A stretch of DNA of 54,088 bases, taken from positions 1 to 54,088 of IMG/VR virus record IMGVR_UViG_3300023199_000101. One strand, given 5' to 3'. Within the stretch, counting starts at the first letter, position 1. Each line of letters begins with the position of its first letter. Both the position numbers and the translations under genes were made by a program. The stretch is from a virus. This document shows, in pieces, positions 39,767-48,064 of this stretch. The notes below the pieces were generated by a model. It saw only the letters and a program-made list of their open reading frames with translations. It did no database searches and was not told the DNA's origin.

Positions 39767-42700
39767 ATGAAAGCGTTGTGGAGGATTGCAGTTTTTCTTT
39801 TGATCGCCGACTGCCTTTTTGGGCAAACCGGCCCGGCAACCCGACCCTTGGTGCGCAGACTGGAGCAAGCGCCCAAAGAGGGATCGATTATCGTATCTGA
39901 TTCAAACCGAGACGGGCAATGGGATTCGACGCTGATCTGGACCGGCGTGTACCTGATCGCTAACGGTGATACCCTGGGTATAGGATCCGGTGGGGGCGTT
40001 CCGCAAAGCCTGACATTCACCAGTCCGACTCTTTCTATTTCGGGCGGCAATAGCGTGGATCTTTCTGCATTGCTCGATAATACCGATGACCAAGTGCTAA
40101 GCCTAACGGGCGACGTGCTGAGCCTGGAGGACGGCGGCTCCGTAAACCTTTCTTCCTACTTAGATAATACCGATACGCAAGACCTTAGTTTAGCCGGGAA
40201 TACACTTTCCCTTACAGACGGAGGGAGTGTAGACTTGTCGGCATTCTTGGATAACACAGATTCGCAAACGCTGAGCCTGGCCGGTACGGTGCTTTCTATT
40301 TCGGGCGGCAATAATGTGGATTTTGCTTCCTTGGTAGCTCCTCAAAATCTGACATTCGATATATCTACTGGCAATCTTTCGATATCAGGAGGTAATACTG
40401 TAACTATTCCCGAAATGGTTGGTGCTAGTTCGGTAGCTGCAGGCGAGCAGGGCCTAGTTCCTGTTCCACTGGCCGGGGACGAGGAAAAGTTTTTGCGCGG
40501 CGATGGTTCATGGTCAGACGTAGCTGGCAATCAGACTATAAGCATAACCGGAACGGATTTATCGATCAGTCAGGGCAACTCGGTGGCCTTAGCCGAGGTG
40601 CTGGCTCTGAATGACCTATCGAACGTAAATGCCAGTCCGGCAAACGGGCAGGTTTTGAGCTGGAATGGAAGCCAGTGGGTAGCTGCTGACGATGCTACCG
40701 GTGCGCCCGGAACCTCTGATGGGGTGGTCGATGGGGTAAGCATTAGCAATGATTCCTTGGTGCTAACTAGGACGGAAAGCCTGGGGGATTTGCGGGTTGA
40801 CTTGGACCCGTTCCTGGACAATACCGACGAACAGACACTGAGCCTGGCTGGTACTGATCTTTCTGTTTCGGGAGGGAATACCGTAGACCTGTCCGGCCTG
40901 CAGGATGGCACCGGTACAGACGACCAGCAGCTGACATTAACCGGGAATACTCTTTCCCTGGAGGACGGCGGCCCCGATATTGATTTAAGCGGCTATATCG
41001 ATAATACCGACAACCAAGGTTTTGACATTGCGAGCCTAAATGGTACGGACTTGGAATTGAGCCTCGACAACGACGCGGCTACAACGATCATTGACCTTTC
41101 CAGCTTGCAGGATGGCACCGGTACGGACGATCAACAGCTTTCGCTGGCTGGAAACAGTTTGTCGCTGGAAGACGGCGGGAGCGTTAGTTTGGCTTCGTAC
41201 CTGGACAATACGGACGAGCAGACGCTGAGCTTCACCAGCCCAAATCTATCTGTTTCAGGTGGCAACACGGTAGATCTATCTGCCTTGCAGGACGGCACCG
41301 GCACGGACGATCAAGCGCTGAGCTTGGCAGGTACGACGGTATCCTTGGAGGATGGCGGAAGTGTGGATCTGACCGAGGTGTTGGCTCTGAATGACCTATC
41401 GAACGTTAATTCCAGCCCTACGAATGGACAGGTGCTTTCGTGGAACGGTTCAGCCTGGGTAGCGGCTGACGATGCTACCGGTGCGCCTGGAACGTCGGAT
41501 GGGGTGGTCGATGGGGTAAGCATTAGCAATGATTCCTTGGTGCTAACTAGGACGGAAAGCCTGGGGGATTTGCGGGTTGACTTGGACCCGTTCCTGGACA
41601 ATACCGACGAACAGCAGCTTTCCTTGACTGGCAACAGCTTAACTCTGGAGGACGGAGGGAGCGCTATTGACCTGTCCGGCTACCTGGATAATACCGATGC
41701 GCAGACGCTGAGCCTGGTAAGTACGAATCTGACTATATCGAATGGCAACACGGTGGACCTGTCTGCCTTGCAGGATGGAATCGGTACGGATGACCAGACG
41801 CTGAGTTTCACATCACCGAACCTGTCGATATCAGGGGGTAACTCGGTTAACCTGTCTGCCTTGCTGGATAATACAGACGACCAGACTATTGATGTTTTTT
41901 TGCTGTCTGGTGACGACTTGCAACTTTCCCTGGAGGGCGATGGAGAAGCTACGAAAACGGTGGACCTGAGCGGCTACCTGGATAATACCGATACCCAGGA
42001 TCTTTCGCTGGCCGGCAACACACTGAGCCTGACCGATGGCGGAAGTGTGGACCTGTCGCTGTACCTGGATGACACCGACGACCAGACGCTGAGTTTCACT
42101 AGCCCGAACCTGTCTATTTCGGGGGGTAATAGCGTGAATCTGTCCGCCCTGAACACGGAGCGCACCGATGAGGAAATCGAGGATGTGGCCGGCGCCATGT
42201 TTTCGGGCAATGCGGAAACGCTCATAACGGCAACATACCAAGATGTTGACGGAACTATTGACCTAGAGGTGAACGACGACCTGAGCTTGTACGATAACTC
42301 AACTTCGGGATTCGTAGATGGCACAGAACTTGCCGACACGGCAGCCGCTATTCGAGCAGACTTTCCTACAACCGCAGACGGCGTTGCGTCTTCCGGGTCG
42401 CTTGATACATTGAGTGAGGAAATTGACATTGTGGTCACCGATGCCCCAGATTTTTCGATTGACCTTTCGAAAATTGACGTTTTGCCTTCGTTTTTAAGCT
42501 GGGATAAGGATGTTGCAAATGAGGGTAGACTTTCCACAGCTAATCTTTTCGGCGATGGTGCGATTACCAGCAACACTCAGGGAGCACTCGCAATCAAATT
42601 TCCTGCCGGCTTCGGGCTGAACACTATGGTTACGAGCGCGTCAAATGGCGGCGAAATTGAGTTTGAGGTCGATACTTCAGAGGTAGCTACGCTGAGTGCT

Positions 42701-44215
42701 TTGACAGATAGTCTTTCTAATATTGGCTCCACCACTGTCAGCGAGGGCGACCTGATCGACATCGTGAACGTGGGCGATGATTATCAGGTGGATGTGGATT
42801 TGAGTGAGTTGACAAATTCCGCGGCAGATATAATAGACGATGATGAGTTCATTTTTCTCGACAACGGCAATCAGCAGAAGATGCGATCGGATTCGTTCGC
42901 ATGGAACTATCTCACGGAGGTGATAAGTACATCAGAATCGGGAAGCTTTTTTAAAGAATTCAATAATTCTGTTTTTGCAACTAATATTGTGTCCTTGACT
43001 GGGAGCGCTACAACTCACGACGCATTAGTTTCAATGGGTCGAGGCCAACATGCTATCGGCATTCGCTTCATCATCACAAATGACGGGAGCGCCGACAAGA
43101 CGGTAGATTTCGGTACGCTATACCATTGGGCAGGCACGACCAACGACGTGGAACTCGAAGTAGATGTCGGCGATACGGAGGTAATTGAGTGCTACCGGCT
43201 GACACCTACTGGAAGTGTATTCGAGTGCGTCTACCTGAACGACACGATACCCACAGGCGGAGGTGGCTCCGACGATTGGGGTACGCAAGTCGTTCAATCG
43301 GATGCAACCCTGATAGGCGATGGCACGAGCGGCAATGAGTTGAAGGTCGATACTTCAGAGGTAGCTACGCTGAGTGCGCTAAATGACAGCATTGCGGGCT
43401 TATCAACTACGGATACCCATCTTTTCAGCGAGAACAAGACCCTTTCGGCTAATCGCTCGCATTCCCTTGGCGCCAATCGTCTAGGCTTCACGCTTGCGAA
43501 CGGCGAGTTCGATGTTACAATGCAGACAGGAGCCTCCTCAATCGCTCTTGGCGGTGAGGGAGTATCGGAAACAAGGATTGGCTCCACATCTATCTGGGGT
43601 GACAGCATTATGATTTCGGCCAATGAGCTTCACTTGCAGGGTTTCGACTCTATCGTGGTTTCGGAGAGTAAAATGAAGTATGATGCGTCTGCTCCAACTA
43701 GTTTCTCAGGCACCGATATTCCGAGCGTAGACTGGATAGAAGCGAATATACCAGGTACGGATGCAGTGGGAATCAACGAGTTAGACATTAGTCTTACTGA
43801 CCTTGATCTCGAACAAGATGAATTTTTCTTACTTCGCGATGGCAGTAATCTTGAAGAAGTGAGCTTCGACAATCTTGTAGACAAGGAAATACAGGCGCTC
43901 CCCTTCACGACCACGACTTCTGGGAACTTCAGCATTATTATCACCGAGTCTGTTTTTGGGGTAGTGAGGGTCAATCTTACCGGCGGGGCGACCACCCATA
44001 CGGTCACTATGTCTACCAGTTTTGTGCGGACAGGCGCGCAGTGGACAATACATATTAGAAACACGGGAACTGGAACGCACACGGTAGATTTCCCCAGCAC
44101 TGTGCTGAAGGGTGATGCTACTACACAAGTCGGTAATATCGGCATTGACGCTGGTGATTTCATATTTATTCCGATGTATTATGACGGAACGAACTTCATC
44201 ACTAATCTGAACTAA
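39767..44215 (+). CDS. Repetitive tail-fibre-like protein with signal peptide
   Basis: This 1482-residue protein begins with a Sec-type signal peptide (hydrophobic core about 6-17, likely cut after CLFG). About 800 residues follow of short repeats built on LSLAGNTLSL, SGGNSVNLSAL and YLDNTDxQ phrases, the kind of beta-helical or fibrous repeats found in Bacteroidota tail-fibre proteins. The C-terminal 600 residues are less repetitive and include Gly/Thr-rich strand regions. A 117-bp segment is exactly repeated 780 bp apart. It probably mediates host attachment, which makes export by the host machinery unexpected. Confidence 0.65.
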   Translation: MKALWRIAVFLLIADCLFGQTGPATRPLVRRLEQAPKEGSIIVSDSNRDGQWDSTLIWTGVYLIANGDTLGIGSGGGVPQSLTFTSPTLSISGGNSVDLSALLDNTDDQVLSLTGDVLSLEDGGSVNLSSYLDNTDTQDLSLAGNTLSLTDGGSVDLSAFLDNTDSQTLSLAGTVLSISGGNNVDFASLVAPQNLTFDISTGNLSISGGNTVTIPEMVGASSVAAGEQGLVPVPLAGDEEKFLRGDGSWSDVAGNQTISITGTDLSISQGNSVALAEVLALNDLSNVNASPANGQVLSWNGSQWVAADDATGAPGTSDGVVDGVSISNDSLVLTRTESLGDLRVDLDPFLDNTDEQTLSLAGTDLSVSGGNTVDLSGLQDGTGTDDQQLTLTGNTLSLEDGGPDIDLSGYIDNTDNQGFDIASLNGTDLELSLDNDAATTIIDLSSLQDGTGTDDQQLSLAGNSLSLEDGGSVSLASYLDNTDEQTLSFTSPNLSVSGGNTVDLSALQDGTGTDDQALSLAGTTVSLEDGGSVDLTEVLALNDLSNVNSSPTNGQVLSWNGSAWVAADDATGAPGTSDGVVDGVSISNDSLVLTRTESLGDLRVDLDPFLDNTDEQQLSLTGNSLTLEDGGSAIDLSGYLDNTDAQTLSLVSTNLTISNGNTVDLSALQDGIGTDDQTLSFTSPNLSISGGNSVNLSALLDNTDDQTIDVFLLSGDDLQLSLEGDGEATKTVDLSGYLDNTDTQDLSLAGNTLSLTDGGSVDLSLYLDDTDDQTLSFTSPNLSISGGNSVNLSALNTERTDEEIEDVAGAMFSGNAETLITATYQDVDGTIDLEVNDDLSLYDNSTSGFVDGTELADTAAAIRADFPTTADGVASSGSLDTLSEEIDIVVTDAPDFSIDLSKIDVLPSFLSWDKDVANEGRLSTANLFGDGAITSNTQGALAIKFPAGFGLNTMVTSASNGGEIEFEVDTSEVATLSALTDSLSNIGSTTVSEGDLIDIVNVGDDYQVDVDLSELTNSAADIIDDDEFIFLDNGNQQKMRSDSFAWNYLTEVISTSESGSFFKEFNNSVFATNIVSLTGSATTHDALVSMGRGQHAIGIRFIITNDGSADKTVDFGTLYHWAGTTNDVELEVDVGDTEVIECYRLTPTGSVFECVYLNDTIPTGGGGSDDWGTQVVQSDATLIGDGTSGNELKVDTSEVATLSALNDSIAGLSTTDTHLFSENKTLSANRSHSLGANRLGFTLANGEFDVTMQTGASSIALGGEGVSETRIGSTSIWGDSIMISANELHLQGFDSIVVSESKMKYDASAPTSFSGTDIPSVDWIEANIPGTDAVGINELDISLTDLDLEQDEFFLLRDGSNLEEVSFDNLVDKEIQALPFTTTTSGNFSIIITESVFGVVRVNLTGGATTHTVTMSTSFVRTGAQWTIHIRNTGTGTHTVDFPSTVLKGDATTQVGNIGIDAGDFIFIPMYYDGTNFITNLN
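40718..41614. repeat. Exact 117-bp direct repeats within the fibre gene
   Basis: 40718-40834 and 41498-41614 are identical, within longer near-identical flanks (from about 40588 and 41368). The spacing of 780 bp is a multiple of three, so recombination between them would delete or add 260 residues without shifting the frame. Confidence 0.85.
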
Positions 44216-45078
44216 TGCGCACACTTGTCGTCATATTGCTTTTTCCGATGTTTCTGGCCGCACAGCCGGGGGCATTCTATTTTGGACAGGCTGAGGAAGA
44301 CACTACGACGTACCACCCTACGCTCGAAGCTGTATTAGATCGTGCAGACTTAGAAGGGTATGCAACGCCGACAAGCTCGCAGTTGCTTGTTCTTGACAGC
44401 ATGTGTCGAAACCCAGCTTTTGCAGCGGTTCTTGACAGCGCAGATTTTGTCTTTGTCTTCTGGCATGGCTTGGACAGCCTGGCGAAAATCAACTGGGCGC
44501 AACCCGACAGTGCACTGGCTGTGAATCAGGATATTGAATACACTACGAGTCGAGGCGCTAAGGCAGTCCAATTCGCTTTATCTCCTGCCTTCCTGACGAA
44601 CTGGAAAATGACAGCCAACATGGAGTTGGCTGACGCAAACAACATAGGAATGTTCGCATATGTGGACACAGTTTCGGATGTGACGGCCAGCTCGTACGGC
44701 CTAATGGGGGTTGACGATTCCAGCGCTTCAGAGGACTTCTGGATGCGCAACGAGCCTTCCGGTTCTTATTTTCGATTTCGCATCGGCCGTAACTCTTTCA
44801 CCTCTTACACTAATGACGAGGGGCTGATTGCAATGGCCAGAACACCCACCACAGGCACCCAGGTGGATACATACTATAAGGGTACTACCGGAGCTAACTC
44901 TAACAACACGCGCACCATGTCCAACACGGCGGAAGAGTTTTACGTCCTGGCTGTCAATGGCTCGGCGGGAACTTGGTTCGACGGCTATGTTCTGTTCGCA
45001 GGTCTGGGCGCAGGGAAAACCGTGTACGATAATTTTGCAGGCTTGGATGCGCTTGGTGACTGGATGTTGACGCAATGA
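44215..45078 (+). CDS. Secreted LamG-like appendage protein
   Basis: This 287-residue protein starts with a Sec-type signal peptide (hydrophobic core about 4-15, likely cut after LAAQ). The C-terminal 180 residues are rich in Thr, Ser, Asn, Tyr and Trp with a strand-rich pattern (QFALSPAFLTNWKMTANMEL, then EEFYVLAVNGSAGTWFDGYV), resembling a concanavalin-like/LamG sugar-binding domain. It overlaps both neighbours by one or four bases, so it belongs to the fibre operon. Confidence 0.6.
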   Translation: MRTLVVILLFPMFLAAQPGAFYFGQAEEDTTTYHPTLEAVLDRADLEGYATPTSSQLLVLDSMCRNPAFAAVLDSADFVFVFWHGLDSLAKINWAQPDSALAVNQDIEYTTSRGAKAVQFALSPAFLTNWKMTANMELADANNIGMFAYVDTVSDVTASSYGLMGVDDSSASEDFWMRNEPSGSYFRFRIGRNSFTSYTNDEGLIAMARTPTTGTQVDTYYKGTTGANSNNTRTMSNTAEEFYVLAVNGSAGTWFDGYVLFAGLGAGKTVYDNFAGLDALGDWMLTQ

Positions 45079-45182
45079 AATTCGAATTGATACGCCCTGA
45101 GATGGACTCGACCAGTGTACTCCGAAATGCCGTCTTGGTTTTCCTGAGCTTCTGTACTAGACAAGGGTATCGATTATGTTAA
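45075..45182 (+). CDS. 35-residue peptide between fibre and phosphoesterase genes
   Basis: This short ORF starts by ATGA overlap with the LamG-like gene and ends inside the first codons of the phosphoesterase gene. The product has a hydrophobic centre (LRNAVLVFLSF). Its main role may be translational coupling across the gap. A separate function is uncertain. Confidence 0.4.
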   Translation: MKFELIRPEMDSTSVLRNAVLVFLSFCTRQGYRLC

Positions 45183-46429
45183 AAGAAAAGGGAAAGTATT
45201 TTCGGCCTAAAATTCCTAAAAGGAATAAAAGGAGTGCTATTCAGGCACTTAACATGATCAGAAAAATGGGATGGGATGAGGCCCTTGCTCGGCTAAGCGA
45301 TTACCAGGATCCTGCTATCGAGAAGCGCCACGGCGACGATGGTGGCCTGACCTATACCGCCATCGGAGACCGGCCCATATCAACGGAAGCGGAGGCCGTG
45401 GAGTTCTTTCAAGTAGATACGGAACGCTGGGAGGTCAAAGCTATTCGGCACAATTCATGGGATGTTTCCATGAAAATGGGTAACGCTAAGGACGGGTTTT
45501 GTACTGAGAAGCGGACCAACTATCAGACGCGGCTGGACCTAGCGCCGAGGACAGAATCGATTATCGAACAACTGGATGGACTGAAGGCTGAAATACCAAG
45601 GCTGCCGGCAGTGAAAAAGCGCGGCCCGGATGTCAATAATGGCGTTTTACTTGAGCTAATGATAACGGACCTACACATCGGGAAGGTAGGCTTCGACCCG
45701 CATACCCTCGAATTCAACTGGTCGCCAGAGGAAGCCCTGCGGATATACGCGGATTGCGTTTCCTACCTGCTGGAGCAGGTGGATGAACCGATCGAAAAGA
45801 TCGTCATCCCTACTGGCAACGACTTACTGCATATCAACAGTGACCAGAACACGACCAAGAAGGGAACGCAAATGCACACTGGTGATATGTTCGGCAGGCT
45901 GTTTGTGCGAACCAGGGAGACAATCTGCGCTATTGTGGATGAAATGCAGGAGAAAGCGCCGGTCGAGATTGTCATGGTGCCTGGAAATCACGATGCGGAT
46001 GCTGTATTTTCATTGGGCGATAGTCTGAGTGTTCGTTACGAGAACAGTACCCGCGTGAGTGTAAATAACGACCCGATCCGAAGGAAGTATGTGCGCTTCG
46101 GTAAAAGCCTGATCGGATATGACCACGGCGACAAGGCAAAGGTATCTGACCTATTCCATGCCCCTGGGCAGGATCGGCCCCTGGACTTTGGCGAGACGGA
46201 GTACCGGTACATGCACATCGGACACCTGCATAAGAACGCCGTGTACCCGAAGTTTTGGAAGGAAGAAAAGTTCGGCGTTGAGGTTGAGATTTGCCCTAGC
46301 CTTAGCCCAATAGATCAATGGCACTATGAGAAGCTTTTTGTAGGCAACGTGCGTCGAACCAAAGCCTTCGTGTACGACCGCGATAAAGGAAAGATTTCCG
46401 AGCATTATTTTAACCTGGAGGAACGATGA
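45176..46429 (+). CDS. Calcineurin-like metallophosphoesterase
   Basis: This 417-residue protein is a dinuclear metallophosphoesterase. Motifs are D165/H167 in DLHIGK, G214-N215-D216 in TGNDLLH, G270-N271-H272-D273 in VPGNHD, and a final GHLH near residue 340. The N-terminal 150 residues resemble a DNA-binding or adaptor region. Such phage proteins may act as nucleases like SbcD/Mre11 or as phosphodiesterases; the substrate is unknown. It is transcribed with the fibre genes. Confidence 0.85.
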   Translation: MLKEKGKYFRPKIPKRNKRSAIQALNMIRKMGWDEALARLSDYQDPAIEKRHGDDGGLTYTAIGDRPISTEAEAVEFFQVDTERWEVKAIRHNSWDVSMKMGNAKDGFCTEKRTNYQTRLDLAPRTESIIEQLDGLKAEIPRLPAVKKRGPDVNNGVLLELMITDLHIGKVGFDPHTLEFNWSPEEALRIYADCVSYLLEQVDEPIEKIVIPTGNDLLHINSDQNTTKKGTQMHTGDMFGRLFVRTRETICAIVDEMQEKAPVEIVMVPGNHDADAVFSLGDSLSVRYENSTRVSVNNDPIRRKYVRFGKSLIGYDHGDKAKVSDLFHAPGQDRPLDFGETEYRYMHIGHLHKNAVYPKFWKEEKFGVEVEICPSLSPIDQWHYEKLFVGNVRRTKAFVYDRDKGKISEHYFNLEER

Positions 46430-46740
46430 GCGAAGGGAAAAAGGGCATGGATTTCATCACTGGACCTAGGGCGAAGGTAGCCCCGCGAGTGCTCGAAATC
46501 ATAGAGGAAAGCGAACATTCAGCCCTGGTTATTTCAGATCGCCGGCTAATCAAACTCGCTGTCATGTCTGAATATATGCTATTTACGCTGGACGATATAT
46601 ACGAGGCTATTCGATGGCGATGGAAGTGGCCGAAGGACGATTGGCCCCCTGAGGTTCAGGAAAAGTGGGAAGCCATATACGAGCAGTTCCACGAACTGTT
46701 GCGGGATGGCGGGATAAGCGTGGACGACCTGAAAGAGTAA
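46426..46740 (+). CDS. Hypothetical protein
   Basis: This 104-residue protein overlaps the phosphoesterase by ATGA. The C-terminal half is rich in Trp, Lys and Glu helices (WRWKWPKDDWPPEVQEKWEA). The N-terminal half is basic. Coupling to the phosphoesterase suggests a shared function, but no family is recognised. Confidence 0.6.
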   Translation: MSEGKKGMDFITGPRAKVAPRVLEIIEESEHSALVISDRRLIKLAVMSEYMLFTLDDIYEAIRWRWKWPKDDWPPEVQEKWEAIYEQFHELLRDGGISVDDLKE

Positions 46741-46772
46741 TTTTTTTTTTCAAACCTCAAATTGGACCAGTT

Positions 46773-47180
46773 ATGAGTATTTTCAAATCTTTTGTGGAAA
46801 ACGATCCGAATGCGGCGGAGAAATTCGCTTCGGCCGTGGGCCGAGTGCTGTCTGCTGCTGTGGATATTGACTCCAACGATGACGGCAAAATAGATGGTGG
46901 CGAGTGGGCCAGCTTCGGTGTGCTGTTGCTGATGCAGGCCAGCCAGAACTTCAACGGATGGAAGGCCTTCCTGAATGCTTGGACCGTGAAGGAACAGCGC
47001 ATCATGATTGTGGAAGCCCTCGCCGTTGAGTTCGACATCGAAAACGATGAAGTGGAAGCCCTGATTGAGCGCACCATTTTCGTCGCGAACGACAACGTAG
47101 ATCTCGCCGAGGACTGGGTGAAGTTCTTCAACAAAGCCAAAAAGGTGAAAGTTGAGGAAGCCCGCGAACTGATGCCGTAG
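46773..47180 (+). CDS. EF-hand-containing phage protein
   Basis: This 135-residue mostly helical protein contains a textbook EF-hand loop near its N-terminus: D33, N35, D37, G38, K39, I40, D41 and E44 in DSNDDGKIDGGEW. Calcium binding is therefore likely. The remaining helices are acidic. The ATG at 46773 was chosen because the upstream extension overlaps the preceding gene. It closes the late operon and is followed by a terminator. It may be a calcium-dependent structural or regulatory protein. Confidence 0.65.
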   Translation: MSIFKSFVENDPNAAEKFASAVGRVLSAAVDIDSNDDGKIDGGEWASFGVLLLMQASQNFNGWKAFLNAWTVKEQRIMIVEALAVEFDIENDEVEALIERTIFVANDNVDLAEDWVKFFNKAKKVKVEEARELMP

Positions 47181-47205
47181 GCACGATACACTCCTGTCTT
47201 GGTTT

Positions 47206-47240
47206 GCCCCCTGCGATCCTGGTGGTCCGGGGGGCTTTTT
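47206..47240 (+). terminator. Rho-independent terminator between late genes and repressor
   Basis: GCCCCC (47206-47211) pairs with GGGGGGC (47229-47235), followed by TTTTT. It lies between the rightward late genes and the convergent repressor gene ending at 47239. Confidence 0.8.
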
Positions 47241-47772
47241 ATTTGTTGAGGCTGTCGTCTTCCGGATCTCGACCCTGCTGCTGATTCAGGAGGAGTTTCG
47301 AGTATTTAGCGATTTCTTTGTAAGCCTGGATAATTTCGGCCTGCATCTGGTGAATTTTTTCCTGGAGTTCTCGACGCTCTTCGTCGAACTTGTCGCGCAG
47401 CCTTTCTATGTCGGCTTCTCGCTGCTGTTTGAGGCGGATAATATCCATCTGCAGGTCAGATGATGTTGGGCTGTCGTCAACCATGTCTCGAATGTACTTG
47501 GGTTGCGCGGGGTCGTTGAGCCAGTCTGGATTTATTCCGCGCTCGATCAGGTAGCCGGAGAGGGCAAACATGATCGTCTTGCTAAATTTATCCTGGCGGT
47601 TCACCCACCGAGAGACGGTGGGCTGCGAAATCGGCTCGTACAGCTTTTCGGCGAAGTCGCCTTGGTTGGTGAATCCGAGTTCGCTAATAACCGACATTAA
47701 CCTGTCACCAGGCGTTCCCGGCGTAAAGGATAGTTTTTTCATTTTCGTGGTGCTTTCCCGTATTGTGATCAT
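47239..47772 (-). CDS. CI-like repressor with XRE helix-turn-helix and coiled coil
   Basis: This 177-residue protein has an XRE-type HTH near residues 25-65 (LGFTNQGDFAEKLYEPISQPTVSRWVN) and a long coiled coil near 105-165, in place of the usual peptidase-like domain of CI. It is transcribed leftward and divergently from the replication operon, the layout of a lysogeny repressor. ATG 47772 was chosen for the GGAGGTG 6 bases upstream; a Met 10 codons later is possible. Without a LexA-like protease domain, induction probably does not use RecA-stimulated cleavage. Confidence 0.75.
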   Translation of the reverse strand: MITIRESTTKMKKLSFTPGTPGDRLMSVISELGFTNQGDFAEKLYEPISQPTVSRWVNRQDKFSKTIMFALSGYLIERGINPDWLNDPAQPKYIRDMVDDSPTSSDLQMDIIRLKQQREADIERLRDKFDEERRELQEKIHQMQAEIIQAYKEIAKYSKLLLNQQQGRDPEDDSLNK

Positions 47773-47815
47773 TCAATCACCTCCGTTTACCACGAAGTTA
47801 AGGCAAAAAAAATTC

Positions 47816-47832
47816 ATTCGTAAATACGGAAT
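47816..47832. promoter_or_regulatory. Inverted repeat, candidate repressor operator O1
   Basis: ATTCGTA and TACGGAAT face each other within 17 bases, 44 bases upstream of the repressor ATG. The half-site ATTCNGTA is shared with the larger palindrome at 47906-47937. Confidence 0.45.
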
Positions 47833-47905
47833 CAAATTTTAAACATATAGGCAAACATACAATTATTTAAAATGCTGACTGTAAACAATTTTCAGGGTTT
47901 GGCAC

Positions 47906-47937
47906 TGAAATCATATTCGGTACTGAATATTATTTCA
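47906..47937. promoter_or_regulatory. 32-bp palindrome, candidate repressor operator O2
   Basis: TGAAATCATATTCGGT and ACTGAATATTATTTCA are inverted copies matching at 14 of 16 positions. It is centred between the divergent repressor and replication genes, about 130 bp upstream of the replisome-organizer ATG, where a lytic promoter operator would lie. Confidence 0.6.
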
Positions 47938-48064
47938 ATCTCGATTGGATAATTTGGATATTTTGCATACCTTAGTAACGCTTTCCCTATTTGCTGCCAG
48001 GGCAATACCCCCCGCCCGGCGGCTTTAGCGGAGTGCATTTTTTGTTCACAACAAACGCTATTGT

